A stretch of 64,000 nucleotides of DNA from assembly GCA_950097015.1 (NCBI GenBank), contig CATNEN010000032.1, positions 1,364,001 through 1,428,000 of the forward strand. Reading direction: 5' to 3'. How positions within the stretch are numbered: the first letter of the stretch is position 1; the number at the start of each line of letters is the position of its first letter. Positions 10,201-20,454 of this stretch are shown here, one piece after another. The position numbers were made by a program, and so were the translations under genes. Under the pieces are notes generated by a model. It was not told the origin of the DNA. It did no database searches and saw nothing but the letters and a program-made list of their open reading frames with translations. Source of the DNA: Macrostomum hystrix. Taxonomy: Eukaryota > Platyhelminthes > Macrostomidae.

Positions 10201-13162
10201 TCTACTCAGGTGAGAAGTAGAGAGTGGGCCAGTCTACTCAGGTGAGAAGTAGAGAGTGGGCCGTCTACTCAGGTGAGAAGTAGAGAGTGGGCCAGTCTAC
10301 TCAGGTGAGAAGTAGAGAGTGGGCCAGTCTACTCAGGTGAGAAGTAGAGAGTGGGCCAGTCTACTCAGGTGAGAAGTAGAGAGTGGGCCAGTCTACTCAG
10401 GTGAGAAGTAGAGAGTGGGCCAGTCTACTCAGGTGAGAAGTGGAGCCCAGTCCCCTGCCCGCTCACCAGGTTGACAACCGTACACAGGAACAGTTGTCCG
10501 GCCAGGCAGACCACTGGCACGGCGGTCTGCACTATGGCGCTGCCCAGACCCACCTTGACTGACAGCCAGACTGTGAGCACCATGACTGATGTTGGGCCAT
10601 AGACTGTGGTTACGTAATAACCCGTGTCCCGTCGGAGCAACAGCAGCAGCATCGGCGAACGAAGCTCCATGCGCTCTAGGGTCCACTCGCTGCCGACTCT
10701 ATTGCCGACATTGACACCGCTGCTTTGGTTGCTTAGCAACCAGCGACGCTCAATAAATTCGGTGCTGTTGCCATGCCGACTGGTAACCAGTTTGCTCAAG
10801 TTCACCGAACATAACTCGCTGTCCAATGGAAACAGTTGCAGCTGAAACAATGTCATTTGTTGCATTTTCTTTTTGAAATCGTAAAATTATAAAACATTGC
10901 ATATTTACCCCTTAGATACCCCTTAGACACGGAAGAGATGAGCGGGTTCGGCAAACTTATTAGCTAGCGGGCCAAAGATATGAGAGAGGGGAGAGATGAG
11001 ACACGGGAGAGATGAGACACGGGAGAGATGAGACACGGGAGAGATGAGACACGGGAGAGATGAGACACGGGAGAGATGAGACTGGGAGAGATGAGACACG
11101 GGAGAGATGAGACACGGGAGAGATGAGACTGGGAGAGATGAGACACGGGAGAGATGAGACACGGTAGAGATGAGACACGGTAGAGATGAGACACGGGAGA
11201 GATGAGACACGGGAGAGATGAGACACGGGAGAGATGAGACACGGGAGAGATGAGACACGGGAGAGATGAGACACGGGAGAGATGAGACACGGGAGAAATG
11301 AGACACGGGAGAGATGAGACACGGGAGAGATAAGACACGGGAGAGATGAGACACGGGAGAAATGAGACACGGGAGAGATGAGACACGGGAGAGATGAGAC
11401 ACGGTAGAGATGAGACACGGGAGGGATGAGACACGGTAGAGATGAGACACGGTAGAGATGAGACACGGAAGAGATGAGACACGGTAGAGATGAGACACGG
11501 GAGGGATGAGACACGGTAGAGATGAGACACGGGAGAGATGAGACACGGGAGAGATGAGACACGGTAGAGATGAGACACGGGAGGGATGAGACACGGTAGA
11601 GATGAGACACGGTAGAGATGAGACACGGTAGAGATGAGACACGGAAGAGATGAGACACGGTAGAGATGAGACACGGTAGAGATGAGACACGGGAGAGATG
11701 AGACACGGGAGAGATGAGACACGGAAGAGATGAGACACGGGAGAGATGAGACACGGGAGAGATGAGACATGGGAGAGATGAGACATGGGAGAGATGAGAC
11801 ATGGGAGAGATGAGACACGGGAGAGATGAGACACGGTAGAGATGAGACACGGAAGAGATGAGACACGGGAGAGATGAGACACGGTAGAGATGAGACACGG
11901 TAGAGATGAGACACGGTAGAGATGAGACACGGAAGAGATGAGACACGGTAGAGATGAGACACGGTAGAGATGAGACACGGAAGAGATGAGACACGGGAGA
12001 GATGAGACACGGGAGAGATGAGACACGGGAGGGATGAGACACGGTAGAGATGAGACACGGGAGAGATGAGACACGGGAGAGATGAGACACGGTAGAGATG
12101 AGACACGGGAGGGATGAGACACGGTAGAGATGAGACACGGTAGAGATGAGACACGGAAGAGATGAGACACGGTAGAGATGAGACACGGTAGAGATGAGAC
12201 ACGGAAGAGATGAGACACGGGAGAGAGGAGACACGGAAGAGATGAGACACGGGAGAGATGAGACACGGGAGAGATGAGACATGGGAGAGATGAGACATGG
12301 GAGAGATGAGACATGGGAGAGATGAGACACGGGAGTGATGAGACACGGGAGAGATGAGACACGGAAGAGATAAGACACGGAAGAGATAAGACAGGATAAT
12401 GTAGGTGTCGGAAGGGGCAATGCGCCGGATTTGGGAGCTTTGAGGGTCGCATCTGGCCCGCGGTTACTTTCTTCAACTTTGCTCTAGTTCATGGGTTCGA
12501 TTCCCAACTCACATTCGCTCGACAGTTGACAGTGAGGCCGAGTGGGCCCCAATCGTGCCTGGTCGCATCCTGATTGAGTCCACCGCCGCTGAGTAGCAAA
12601 CTAACATTCAAAGCTGTGAAGTTTATTTTGAGAACATACTCCACTGTTACAGCTATCGAAGCTTTTGATGCGCGCACACCAGATGACTCATTTTTTTGGC
12701 CGGACCTGCGGGTTTCAAATATTTAACTTTTGTTTGCTATTTTCGCTTCTTTACTGTCTCACTGTCAATCAAGAAGTCTGTAATCCCCACTTTCACCCTG
12801 TTACTCTGCCCTGTCAACCTGTCAACCTGTCAGTCTATTGATCTGTCACTGTCAACCTATCACTGTTAAATTTGTCACTCTGTTAAATTTGTCACCCTGT
12901 TGCGCTGTCACTTTCACGGAACAAAAAATATATATATATGGCACTATTAAGCTGTGCTTCACAATTTTTTTCAACGAATTCTGATTAACAACAAAATTCA
13001 ATTAAAACTTTGGATATCAAAGAAACACAAAAATACGAAGAAGATGTGAGCACACAGACAGCCTCCTCACCTCTCAACTGCAGCTGCAGTGGCGGCTGCC
13101 GTATTGGACAAGGCGATCAGTGCTGACACAGCTGCTTGGAGCAGCAGGTGATGATCCCACAT
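7257..13162 (-). CDS. Divergent Cys-loop (pentameric) ligand-gated ion channel subunit
   Basis: Exons 13162..13071, 12705..12513, 10841..10467 and 7724..7257; phases 2, 0, 0 close exactly, giving 375 aa. Exon 1 encodes a signal peptide ([19 protein letters not shown]). The diagnostic Cys loop spans the exon 2/3 junction: C92, thirteen residues including FPLD, then C106, the exact family spacing. M1 is at about 170-190 ([18 protein letters not shown]). [13 protein letters not shown] resembles the start of M2 in anion channels (RVGLGITTVLT). M3 contains [12 protein letters not shown]. The intracellular loop is Gly-rich, then basic (GRKRQRRR). M4 ends [15 protein letters not shown]. Oddities: only about 70 residues separate the signal peptide from the Cys loop (about 140 are usual), and neither a PAR nor a GEK selectivity motif is visible before M2. 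So the ligand and ion selectivity cannot be assigned, and the subunit may be accessory. An exon missed upstream of 12705 is the main alternative. Confidence 0.75.
7755..7997. repeat. 36-bp minisatellite beside the channel acceptor
   Basis: Seven near-identical units containing gaggacaggtgagggagggg and ggtgatcagca. It starts about 30 bp from the acceptor of the last channel exon (7725). Confidence 0.93.
8450..8810. repeat. 22-bp minisatellite
   Basis: About 16 units of acacagacaatgagactgag, with gt or ac endings, in the same channel intron. The sequence from 8000 to 8450 is AT-rich intron with nothing recognised. Confidence 0.9.
9130..10440. repeat. 32-bp minisatellite carrying CAGGTGAG
   Basis: About 41 units containing gtgagaagtagagagtgggc and cagtctactcag; some lack an AG and are 30 bp. 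It starts about 26 bp inside the channel intron from the donor at 10466. Each unit has the E-box and splice-donor-like core CAGGTGAG on +, antisense to the gene. Confidence 0.95.
10978..12395. repeat. 16-bp minisatellite (GAGATGAGACACGGGA)
   Basis: About 88 units with single-base variants (cggta, cggaa, catgg). It fills the intron between channel exons 2 and 3. Because 16 is not a multiple of 3, all three minus frames stay open for 460-517 codons; these are artefacts. The same motif recurs at 29.33 and 38.88 kb. Confidence 0.95.
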
Positions 13163-13499
13163 TCTGGTGAGCTAAAATTGCTACCTCAGCAGCTCCTCAC
13201 CTGTCGCTAGGTGTCTCGGATGATTTTACTCAAACTGCTCCGGTTGCATGCGATGCCTAAATAAGAAATTTCAATGCCCTCTGAGATCCACCCACTAGGC
13301 CAATTCCTATTGGTCCATGGCTTAAACGTAGCTGATTGGCTGGGGCCATACGGAGATATCATCTTGATGTCATGAGGATTTCAACGCAAGGCAAGTACAA
13401 GAAGGATTAAGAATTTAGTCTAGGAAATACAATCAGCTTGAGCTCAAAGAATTCAGCAGCGAAGATTGCAGTCAAATCGAATTCAGATCAAATCAAATC

Positions 13500-14181
13500 A
13501 CTGACCATCAATATAATAATAATATAATAACTGACACTAGACCCAAGGGCCAGTGCAGGTGTTGTGTGTCAGGCACACTAGCAGGTGGGGACTGCACACC
13601 TAATGTACTCCCCGGCTCTCTCGGACACCGGTTGACAGCCGCGTGTCAGCAATGGAATTTATTTTTCTAAACATATCGGCAGCATCCAAACCCCACAGAA
13701 TTGCCGCACAGAACTGCTTTATTCCACGCCAGCCGGAATTATTATTACCCGACGAAATGTCGGTACTCATTTGCAGCTGAGTAGACTGTGTGCACATCAG
13801 TCAGTACTCATTTGCAGCTGAGTAGACTGTGTGCACACCAGTCAGTACTCATTTGCAGCTGAGTAGACTGTGTGCACACCAGTCAGTACTCATTTGCAGC
13901 TGAGTAGACTGTGTGCACACCAGTCAGTACTCATTTGCAGCTGAGTAGACTGTGTGCACACCAGTCAGTACTCATTTGCAGCTGAGTAGACTGTGTGCAC
14001 ACCAGTCAGTACTCATTTGCAGCTGAGTAGACTGTGTGCACATCAGGGCAAAGCAGCTTGCCAAAGGCTGCACGAATAGTTCTAGACTAGGTCGGGAGTC
14101 GAACCCAGGACCATCTGATCCAGAGTCCGACATCTTACTGACTGAGCTATCCGCCCCTGGAGCTATCCGACTGACCATCAA
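13500..14181 (-). mobile_element. tRNA-derived SINE with internal 41-bp array and 12-bp target duplication
   Basis: The minus strand reads GGGGCGGATAGCTCAGTCAG (A-box region) and then CCTGGGTTCGACTCCC (B box) at about 14150-14095. A tRNA-unrelated body follows, ending GGGTCTAGTGTCA and an ATT-rich tail near 13515. The element is flanked by a perfect 12-bp direct repeat ACTGACCATCAA (13500-13511 and 14170-14181). Seven copies of a 41-bp unit sit inside the body. It lies between the channel 5' end and the LAMP 3' end. Confidence 0.85.
13761..14045. repeat. 41-bp array inside the SINE
   Basis: Seven nearly identical units containing gtactcatttgcagctgagt and agactgtgtgcacacc. Both edges merge into SINE body sequence, so the array arose by local amplification of part of the SINE. 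Confidence 0.92.
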
Positions 14182-14625
14182 GAGTGTCACGTTAAAACTG
14201 AAAATCAAATTTTTATCTGCAACCCGCTGTCGGTTACATAGAGCTATAACAATATACGTATATCATCGTAAAACCCAGGCGAGAATTCCTTGATTTACAA
14301 GAAATATTTATTTTGTTTTAATTAATGACAATATCTGAATAGGGCGGAAATGGTGCTTTGGAATTAAAAGTACAGATGTCGAGAAAATAGAATTTCACGA
14401 AGATATACGATATTTTTACTCTAAATTGCTTGACGCAGTTGTAACGATTTCAATGAAAATCTTTCCATTGTTTAATACAGTTTGATAATAGAACAATGAG
14501 GAAAATTAGAAACTAATTAGTGTCAGATGTTAAAACTGTCAATTTTCGTATTTCTTCAGCAGCATGATGCAATATTTCAATAAATAGTTGGAATTGAGAC
14601 TGGTCCGACCGATGAAGTCAGAACT
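14182..14625. other. LAMP 3' flank
   Basis: AT-rich spacer containing the presumed LAMP 3' UTR. I see no clear minus-strand AATAAA. Confidence 0.35.
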
Positions 14626-15803
14626 CTACTCCATGTTTGAGTAGCGGCTATCCTTGCTCAGGCGAGTAGCCAGGTAACCAGCTACAATCACCAGCATGCA
14701 GGCACCGATGACGCCTGCGATGGCCAATGCAACAATGCCTGTGCGATGACGCTTCGAGTCGGCTTCACACAGGAATGCTGCAGGGTAGGAGAGGTTGGAA
14801 GCCTCAGGTGAGCAGTAGCTTATAATCCTTCAGGTGAGCAGTAGCTTATAATGCTTCAGGTGAGCAGTAGCTTATAATGCTTCAGGTGAGCAGTAGCTTA
14901 TAATCCTTTAGGTGAGCAGTAGCTTATAATCCTTCAGGTGAGCAGTAGCTTATAATCCTTCAGGTGAGCAGTAGCTTATAATGCTTCAGGTGAGCAGTAG
15001 CTTATAATCCTTCAGGTGAGCAGTAGCTTATAATCCTTCAGGTGAGCAGTAGCTTATAATCCTTCAGGTGAGCAGTAGCTAATAATCCTTCAGGTGAGCA
15101 GTAGCTAATAATCCTTCAGGTGAGCAGTAGCTTATAATCCTTTAGGTGAGCAGTAGCTTATAATCCTTCAGGTGAGCAGTAGCTTATAATGCTTCAGGTG
15201 AGCAGTAGCTTATATTCCTTCAGGTGAGCAGTAGCTTATAATCCTTCAGGTGAGCAGTAGCTTATAATGCTTCAGGTGAGCAGTAGCTTATAATCCTTCA
15301 GGTGAGCAGTAGCTTATAATCCTTCAGGTGAGCAGTAGCTTATAATGCTTCAGGTGAGCAGTAGCTTATAATCCTTCAGGTGAGCAGTAGCTTATAATCC
15401 TTCAGGTGAGCAGTAGCTTATAATCCTTCAGGTGAGCAGTAGCTTATAATCCTTTAGGTGAGCAGTAGCTTATAATCCTTCAGGTGAGCAGTAGCTTATA
15501 ATCCTTCAGGTGAGCAGTAGCTTATAATCCTTCAGGTGAGCAGTAGCTTATAATCCTTCAGGTGAGCAGTAGCTTATAATCCTGAAGGAGTTAAAATCTT
15601 TGGAACAAAAACAAAAAGAAACTAACTCTGAGTGAGGCCTGCGCAAACTACTTAAAGTAATAATGAGCGCAAATCGGTGTATAAATAATTAAAAACATCA
15701 AATTTCTCACCTCCTTCGTGAGTTTTCTCGCGTCGCGTGTCAGATTCGTCCAGTGATGTCAGGAGGCGTACGGTTGGGAAATGCGCCAGTGCACCGACCT
15801 TGA

Positions 15804-15845
<42 letters not shown>

Positions 15846-18094
15846 TGCCGCCGCCTTTCTTGTCGTCAACCCGACGCCAATGAAGCTGGATCGCTTCGGG
15901 TGAATGACAGACGAAAGCGCTGCCAACTGGCGCGGCGAACAGCAGAAGCGTCCGCTCGGTGTGGGGCAGCCAGTACTCCACAATGGCCGACTCGTCTGTG
16001 AAGGTTTTTGGGCAGGTTGACCGAAATCTCAATCTTGAAACTCAAATAGCGTTAAAAAATATATGAAAAGCTACGATAGACAAGTGGACTCAAAGTAGAT
16101 AGGTAGACTCAAAGTAGATAGGTAGACTCAAAGTAGATAGGTAGACTCAAAGTGGGTTCGATAGGTAGACTCAAAGTAGATAGGTAGACTCAAAGTAGAT
16201 AGGTAGACTCAAAGTGGGTTCGATAGGTAGACTCAAAGTTGATAGGTAGACTCAAAGTTGATAGGTAGACTCAAAGTTAATAGGTAGACTCAAAGTGGTT
16301 CGATAGGTAGACTCAAAGTAGATAGGTAGACTCAAAGTTGATAGGTAGACTCAAAGTTGATAGGTAGACTCAAAGTTGATAGGTAGACTCAAAGTTGATA
16401 GGTAGACTCAAAGTTAATAGGTAGACTCAAAGTTGATAGGTAGACTCAAAGTAGATAGGTAGACTCAAAGTGGGTTCGATAGGTAGACTCAAAGTGGGTT
16501 CGATAGGTAGACTCAAAGTGGGGTAGATAGTCTGACTCATTGTGGGATAGATAGGTAGACTCTTTGTGGGGTAGATCATTAGACTCTAAGTGTGGTAGAT
16601 AGGTAGACTCTAAGTGTGGTAGATAGGTAGACTCTAAGTCGGGTAGATCATTAGACTCTAAGTGTAGTAGATAGGTAGACTCTTTGTGGGGTAGATAGCT
16701 AGACTCTAAGTGTGGTAGATAGCTAGACTCTAAGTGTGGTAGATAGGTAGACTCTAAGTGGGGTAGATAGGTAGACTTTAAGTGGGGTTGATAGGTAGAC
16801 TCTAAATGTGGTAGATAGGTAGACTCTAATTGTGGTAGATAGGTAGACTCTAAGTGGGGTAGATAGGTAGACTCTAAGTGGGGTAGATAGGTAGACTCTA
16901 AGTGGGGTAGATAGGTAGACTCAAAGCTGATCATCGTTAGCTTACCTTTGTGCAGTATGCTGGCATTAGTAAATGCCGGATCTCTCAGATCTGCAAACAG
17001 GCGCAAGTCGCTAACAAAGCTGTAGGTGACTGTCGGCTGAAAACCAATAAATTAATCCAGTTTATAAGCGGTTATCACTACTCAGTTCAACAATGTAAGT
17101 AGAAGGTCTTTGTAAAAAACTTACCGGTGTTATTTGAGTCCAGACGTTGTCAAAAGTCTGCGAAAATTAGAAATCAGAATTATAAAATAAAACAATTATT
17201 CAATCATCAAATAAACACACGAGTTTATTTTTTATCGTGTGTTTAGCAGTAATTAAACTGATTTAATTGAAGTACTCGTAATTTGACAATTTCTTAATTA
17301 CATCAAACGTACATAACCTTTAATATGTCAATCAAAAAATTAATGTTTCTAAATAAATCTTTGAGACCTGAAAGTACGAGCAGTAGCTTATCGTAAACTT
17401 ATCACACATGTCAACCCGTCAAAGTGTCAATCAATCCATTGATTTGCCTCACCCTCTCGCTGAACCGCATCTCCAGCCGCAGGCGCCCATCAGACCAGGC
17501 CACCTCCAGTCTGGCGGTCCGGTTGCCGCAGTCGCCGCTGACCCTACTCGAGTTCATATCGGCTGACAGCGACAAGACAGCGGTGCAGGTGCCCCGGTCG
17601 TCCTTGGCGCGGTCGTCTCGACCGACGCACGGATAGGGCAGGGAGAAGGCGGCGCCATTGAAGTCGGCCTCGACGCAGGCCTGACTGGAGTTGCCGCCGC
17701 GCTGTACCCGGAACTCGCTGGCGCTAACTCCGTGGACAGCCACTGGGTTGGTGGCATGATTGGGAAAGCTGTGCACTGGACAGACAGACACCCAGCACAG
17801 ACAGACACCCAGCACAGACTGACGGACACCCAGCACAGACAGACACCCAGCACAGACAGACACCCAGCACAGACTGACAGACAGACACCCAGCACAGACA
17901 GACAGACACCCAGCACAGACTGACAGACAGACACCCAACACAGACTGACAGACAGACACCCAGCACTGACAGATAGACACCCAGCACAGACTGACAGACA
18001 CCCAGCACAGTCTGACAGACACCCAGCACAGACTGACAGACAGACACCCAGAACAGACAGGCAGACAGACACCCAGAACAGACAGACACACAGC

Positions 18095-18161
<67 letters not shown>

Positions 18162-18277
18162 CACAGATAGATAAACAGAATATGACATTGCTAACAAGTC
18201 ATATTCAGCTCAAACTCACAGCTCATAGCGCTCATCGCAATCCAAATGACCTGCGGGAGGCTGCACCTCGGCTTCAT
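14626..18277 (-). CDS. LAMP: Lysosome-associated membrane glycoprotein (LAMP family)
   Basis: Six exons: 18277..18220, 17775..17453, 17157..17125 (33 nt), 17036..16946, 15995..15711 and 14777..14626; phases 1,0,0,1,1 close, giving 313 aa. LAMPs are type I glycoproteins of the late endosome/lysosome membrane. The N-terminus is a moderate signal peptide split by intron 1. The luminal domain shows the LAMP pattern: a Cys-bearing [12 protein letters not shown] segment, Asn glycosylation sites, [16 protein letters not shown], then [13 protein letters not shown] and a Cys just before the membrane (FLCEADSK). One transmembrane helix ([20 protein letters not shown]) is followed by a short basic tail ending YSNME, so the tyrosine motif YxxM lies at 309-312, where the lysosomal sorting signal is expected. 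A poly-Gly run (about 13 GGC codons) interrupts the luminal domain between VDDKK and VKVG. Only one LAMP-type luminal domain is present, as in invertebrate LAMPs. Confidence 0.87.
14805..15583. repeat. 26-bp minisatellite with CAGGTGAG, LAMP intron 5
   Basis: About 30 units containing ggtgagcagtagcttataat and ccttca. It starts about 27 bp upstream of the last LAMP exon acceptor (14778). Confidence 0.95.
16075..16925. repeat. 19-26 bp GGTAGACTC minisatellite, LAMP intron 4
   Basis: About 38 units built on gataggtagactcaaagt, changing at about 16515 to a diverged subfamily (ggtagactctaagtg). It starts about 20 bp from the donor at 16945. Confidence 0.92.
17780..18165. repeat. CAGACAGACACC minisatellite plus (CAGA)n, LAMP intron 1
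   Basis: Variable units of cagacagacacccagca grade into a pure (CAGA)n tract at about 18095-18162. It abuts the exon 2 acceptor at 17776, and the acceptor's pyrimidine tract (gtctgtctgtccag) looks like a variant array unit. Confidence 0.92.
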
Positions 18278-19130
18278 CAGTGCTCAGAGGCGAACGGTTA
18301 ATGAGTCCTTCTCAAATCGAGTTTCCCCTGTTGCTTGACTTGGTGATGTCGCTCAAATTAACCGTCAACTTTGGGAGATTGTTTGATAGACGAGAAACTC
18401 CGCACCAAAGCCGTCTAAAATGCCTTCCCCCTTCCGTCCTTTTTGCGGCCATGTCTCGCGCCCTCTCTCGCTGAGGCTCCACGCATACGATTCCAATGCT
18501 GCTCAGAATTCTAGATTTCCGTCTCCAGCCAGTCCGCGCGCGCACACTCAGGGCATCTTCAGTTTGCACGGAATGCGGCGGGGGGTGGTTAGACCTATCG
18601 ATTTTTGCCCACAGTCCAAGATGAGACCAGGGTCGGCAACTAGGCGGCGAGACGGGGAAGCTGGGAGTGAGTGATGAGGAGGCCTGGGCTGGGAGGTGGG
18701 TTTGGCCCGCGGGAGCCAAGGGAATCCTCAGCCGTTTCTCCTTTCCTGCTCTCTGCCCGTCTCTCTATGGGTGTGTGAGCGTGAGTCCGCGCGAGCCCGA
18801 ATTTAATATATATATCCCCACAGCCAATCGGAAATATCCTCACTTTCCTTCATCGGCGCCCGATGTCCCATTTTCGGTCGGAGACCTCCTCTGTCGCTCA
18901 CCCGCCTTCACACCTATCTCTCTCCCGTTCTCCCCTTTGCTAAGAGTTCCATTTCATTTTATTATCCTCATGACGGCTTGGGATGAGGGAGTTGACAAGG
19001 CCGCCTGGCAGGAATACTGCATTAGCAGATGCATGGCGTTTGACTTTGTAACCATGGCAGCCAAGAACTTTCTCCCAATTATGGCTCAGTTGCTGGGTGA
19101 GAAAGTGTCATTGGAGAAATAGGCTGACAG
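18278..19130. other. LAMP upstream region, probable promoter
   Basis: Mixed-composition region upstream of the LAMP ATG. It holds a TATATATA run with a nearby CCAAT at about 18810-18830, and several short overlapping open frames on both strands without protein-like features. No gene is called. Confidence 0.3.
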
Positions 19131-19136
19131 AAAGGA

Positions 19137-19392
19137 AAGTGGCAGGCCCTGAAGGATTGAGAAGGGATAGGGGCAAGCCCTGAAGGATCGGGAAAGGGAT
19201 CATGGAAAGCCCTGAAGGATCGGGAAAGGGATCATGGAAAGCCCTGAAGGATCGGGAAAGGGATCATGGAAAGCCCTGAAGGATCGGGAAAGGGATCATG
19301 GAAAGCCCTGAAGGATCGGGAAAGGGATCATGGAAAGCCCTGAAGGATCGGGAAAGGGATCATGGAAAGCCCTGAAGGATCGGGAAGGGAAA
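19137..19392. repeat. 32-bp minisatellite
   Basis: About eight units containing ggaaagccctgaaggatcgg and gaaagggatcat. From 19393 to 19815 the sequence is AT-rich with no gene seen. Confidence 0.92.
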
Positions 19393-19815
19393 GAAGGAAA
19401 AAGTGTAGAAAAAAAGGGTATGCGTCTGTCTGCGTAAAAATGTTGCCTCGGTTTGCGACTTGCTGTTGATTAATATTCGCTACTTTGAGTAGCATATCAC
19501 CCTTTTCTAAGAAAACGTTATTCTGTATGTACGCTCGTATTTTAAAACTCTTAAGAAATGAGCAACAGGGCATAGCATTTCTTGGAATGGAAAATATTAG
19601 TTTAAGCTGCTTTAGAGTTTCATACTTACTGTAGATAAAGGTTTATTGATAACAAAATAAAATTTTCGCATAGGAATTCAGTGGCGATGAATTTTTACAA
19701 AGAGCAGAGAGTTAAAAATAATTATACAAACTGAACGATTTATAAGAAACTGAGGGACCAATATTTCTTTCATCTCAAAGTTAAAAATGTATAGCAAAAG
19801 AACAGACACTACTAA

Positions 19816-20410
19816 CAAACCTCCCTCAGTGACCTTGGTGGAAGACCAACCTTCCTCCATGACCTTGGTGGAAGACCAACCCCACTCTCTGACCTTGATA
19901 AAAGCCCAACCTCATTGACCTTGATGGAAGGCCAACCTCCCTCCGTGACCTTGGTGGAAGCCCAACCTCCCTCCATGACCTTGATGAAAGCCCAACCTCC
20001 CTCATTGACCTTGGTGGAAGGCCAACCTCCCTCCGTGACCTTGGTGGAAGCCCAACCTCCCTCCATGACCTTGATGAAAGCCCAACCTCCCTCATTGACC
20101 TTGGTGGAAGGCCAACCTCCCTCCGTGACCTTGGTGGAAGCCCAACCTCCCTCCATGACCTTGATGAAAGCCCAACCTCCCTCATTGACCTTGGTGGAAG
20201 GCCAACCTCCCTCCGTGACCTTGGTGGAAGCCCAACCTGCCTCCATGACCTTGATGAAAGCATAACTTCCCTCCATGACCTTGATGAAAGTCCAACCTCA
20301 CTTATTGACTTTGGCGGAAGACCAAACTCCCTCCCTGACCTTGGTGGAAGGCCAACATCCCTCCGTGACTTGCGTGGAAGGCCAGCCTCCATCACTGACC
20401 TTGGTGGTAT
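19816..20410. repeat. 27-bp minisatellite downstream of the GPCR
   Basis: About 22 units of gaccttggtggaagcccaac plus ctccctc, alternating in a three-unit pattern (GG, GG, GA variants). It ends about 45 bp past the GPCR stop and is probably in its 3' UTR or flank. The same family is at 23.38-24.01 kb. Confidence 0.95.
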
Positions 20411-20454
20411 AATGAACGTTAATAAAATTAAAACTGATACCAAAAATGTTCATC

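Noticed and set aside
10923-12476. Three overlapping minus-strand frames of 460-517 codons
   Set aside because: A 16-bp repeat cycles through all frames, so openness in every frame reflects the unit, not coding.
18312-19122. Overlapping frames on both strands upstream of LAMP
   Set aside because: No conserved motif, no convincing splice sites, mixed composition; treated as promoter region.
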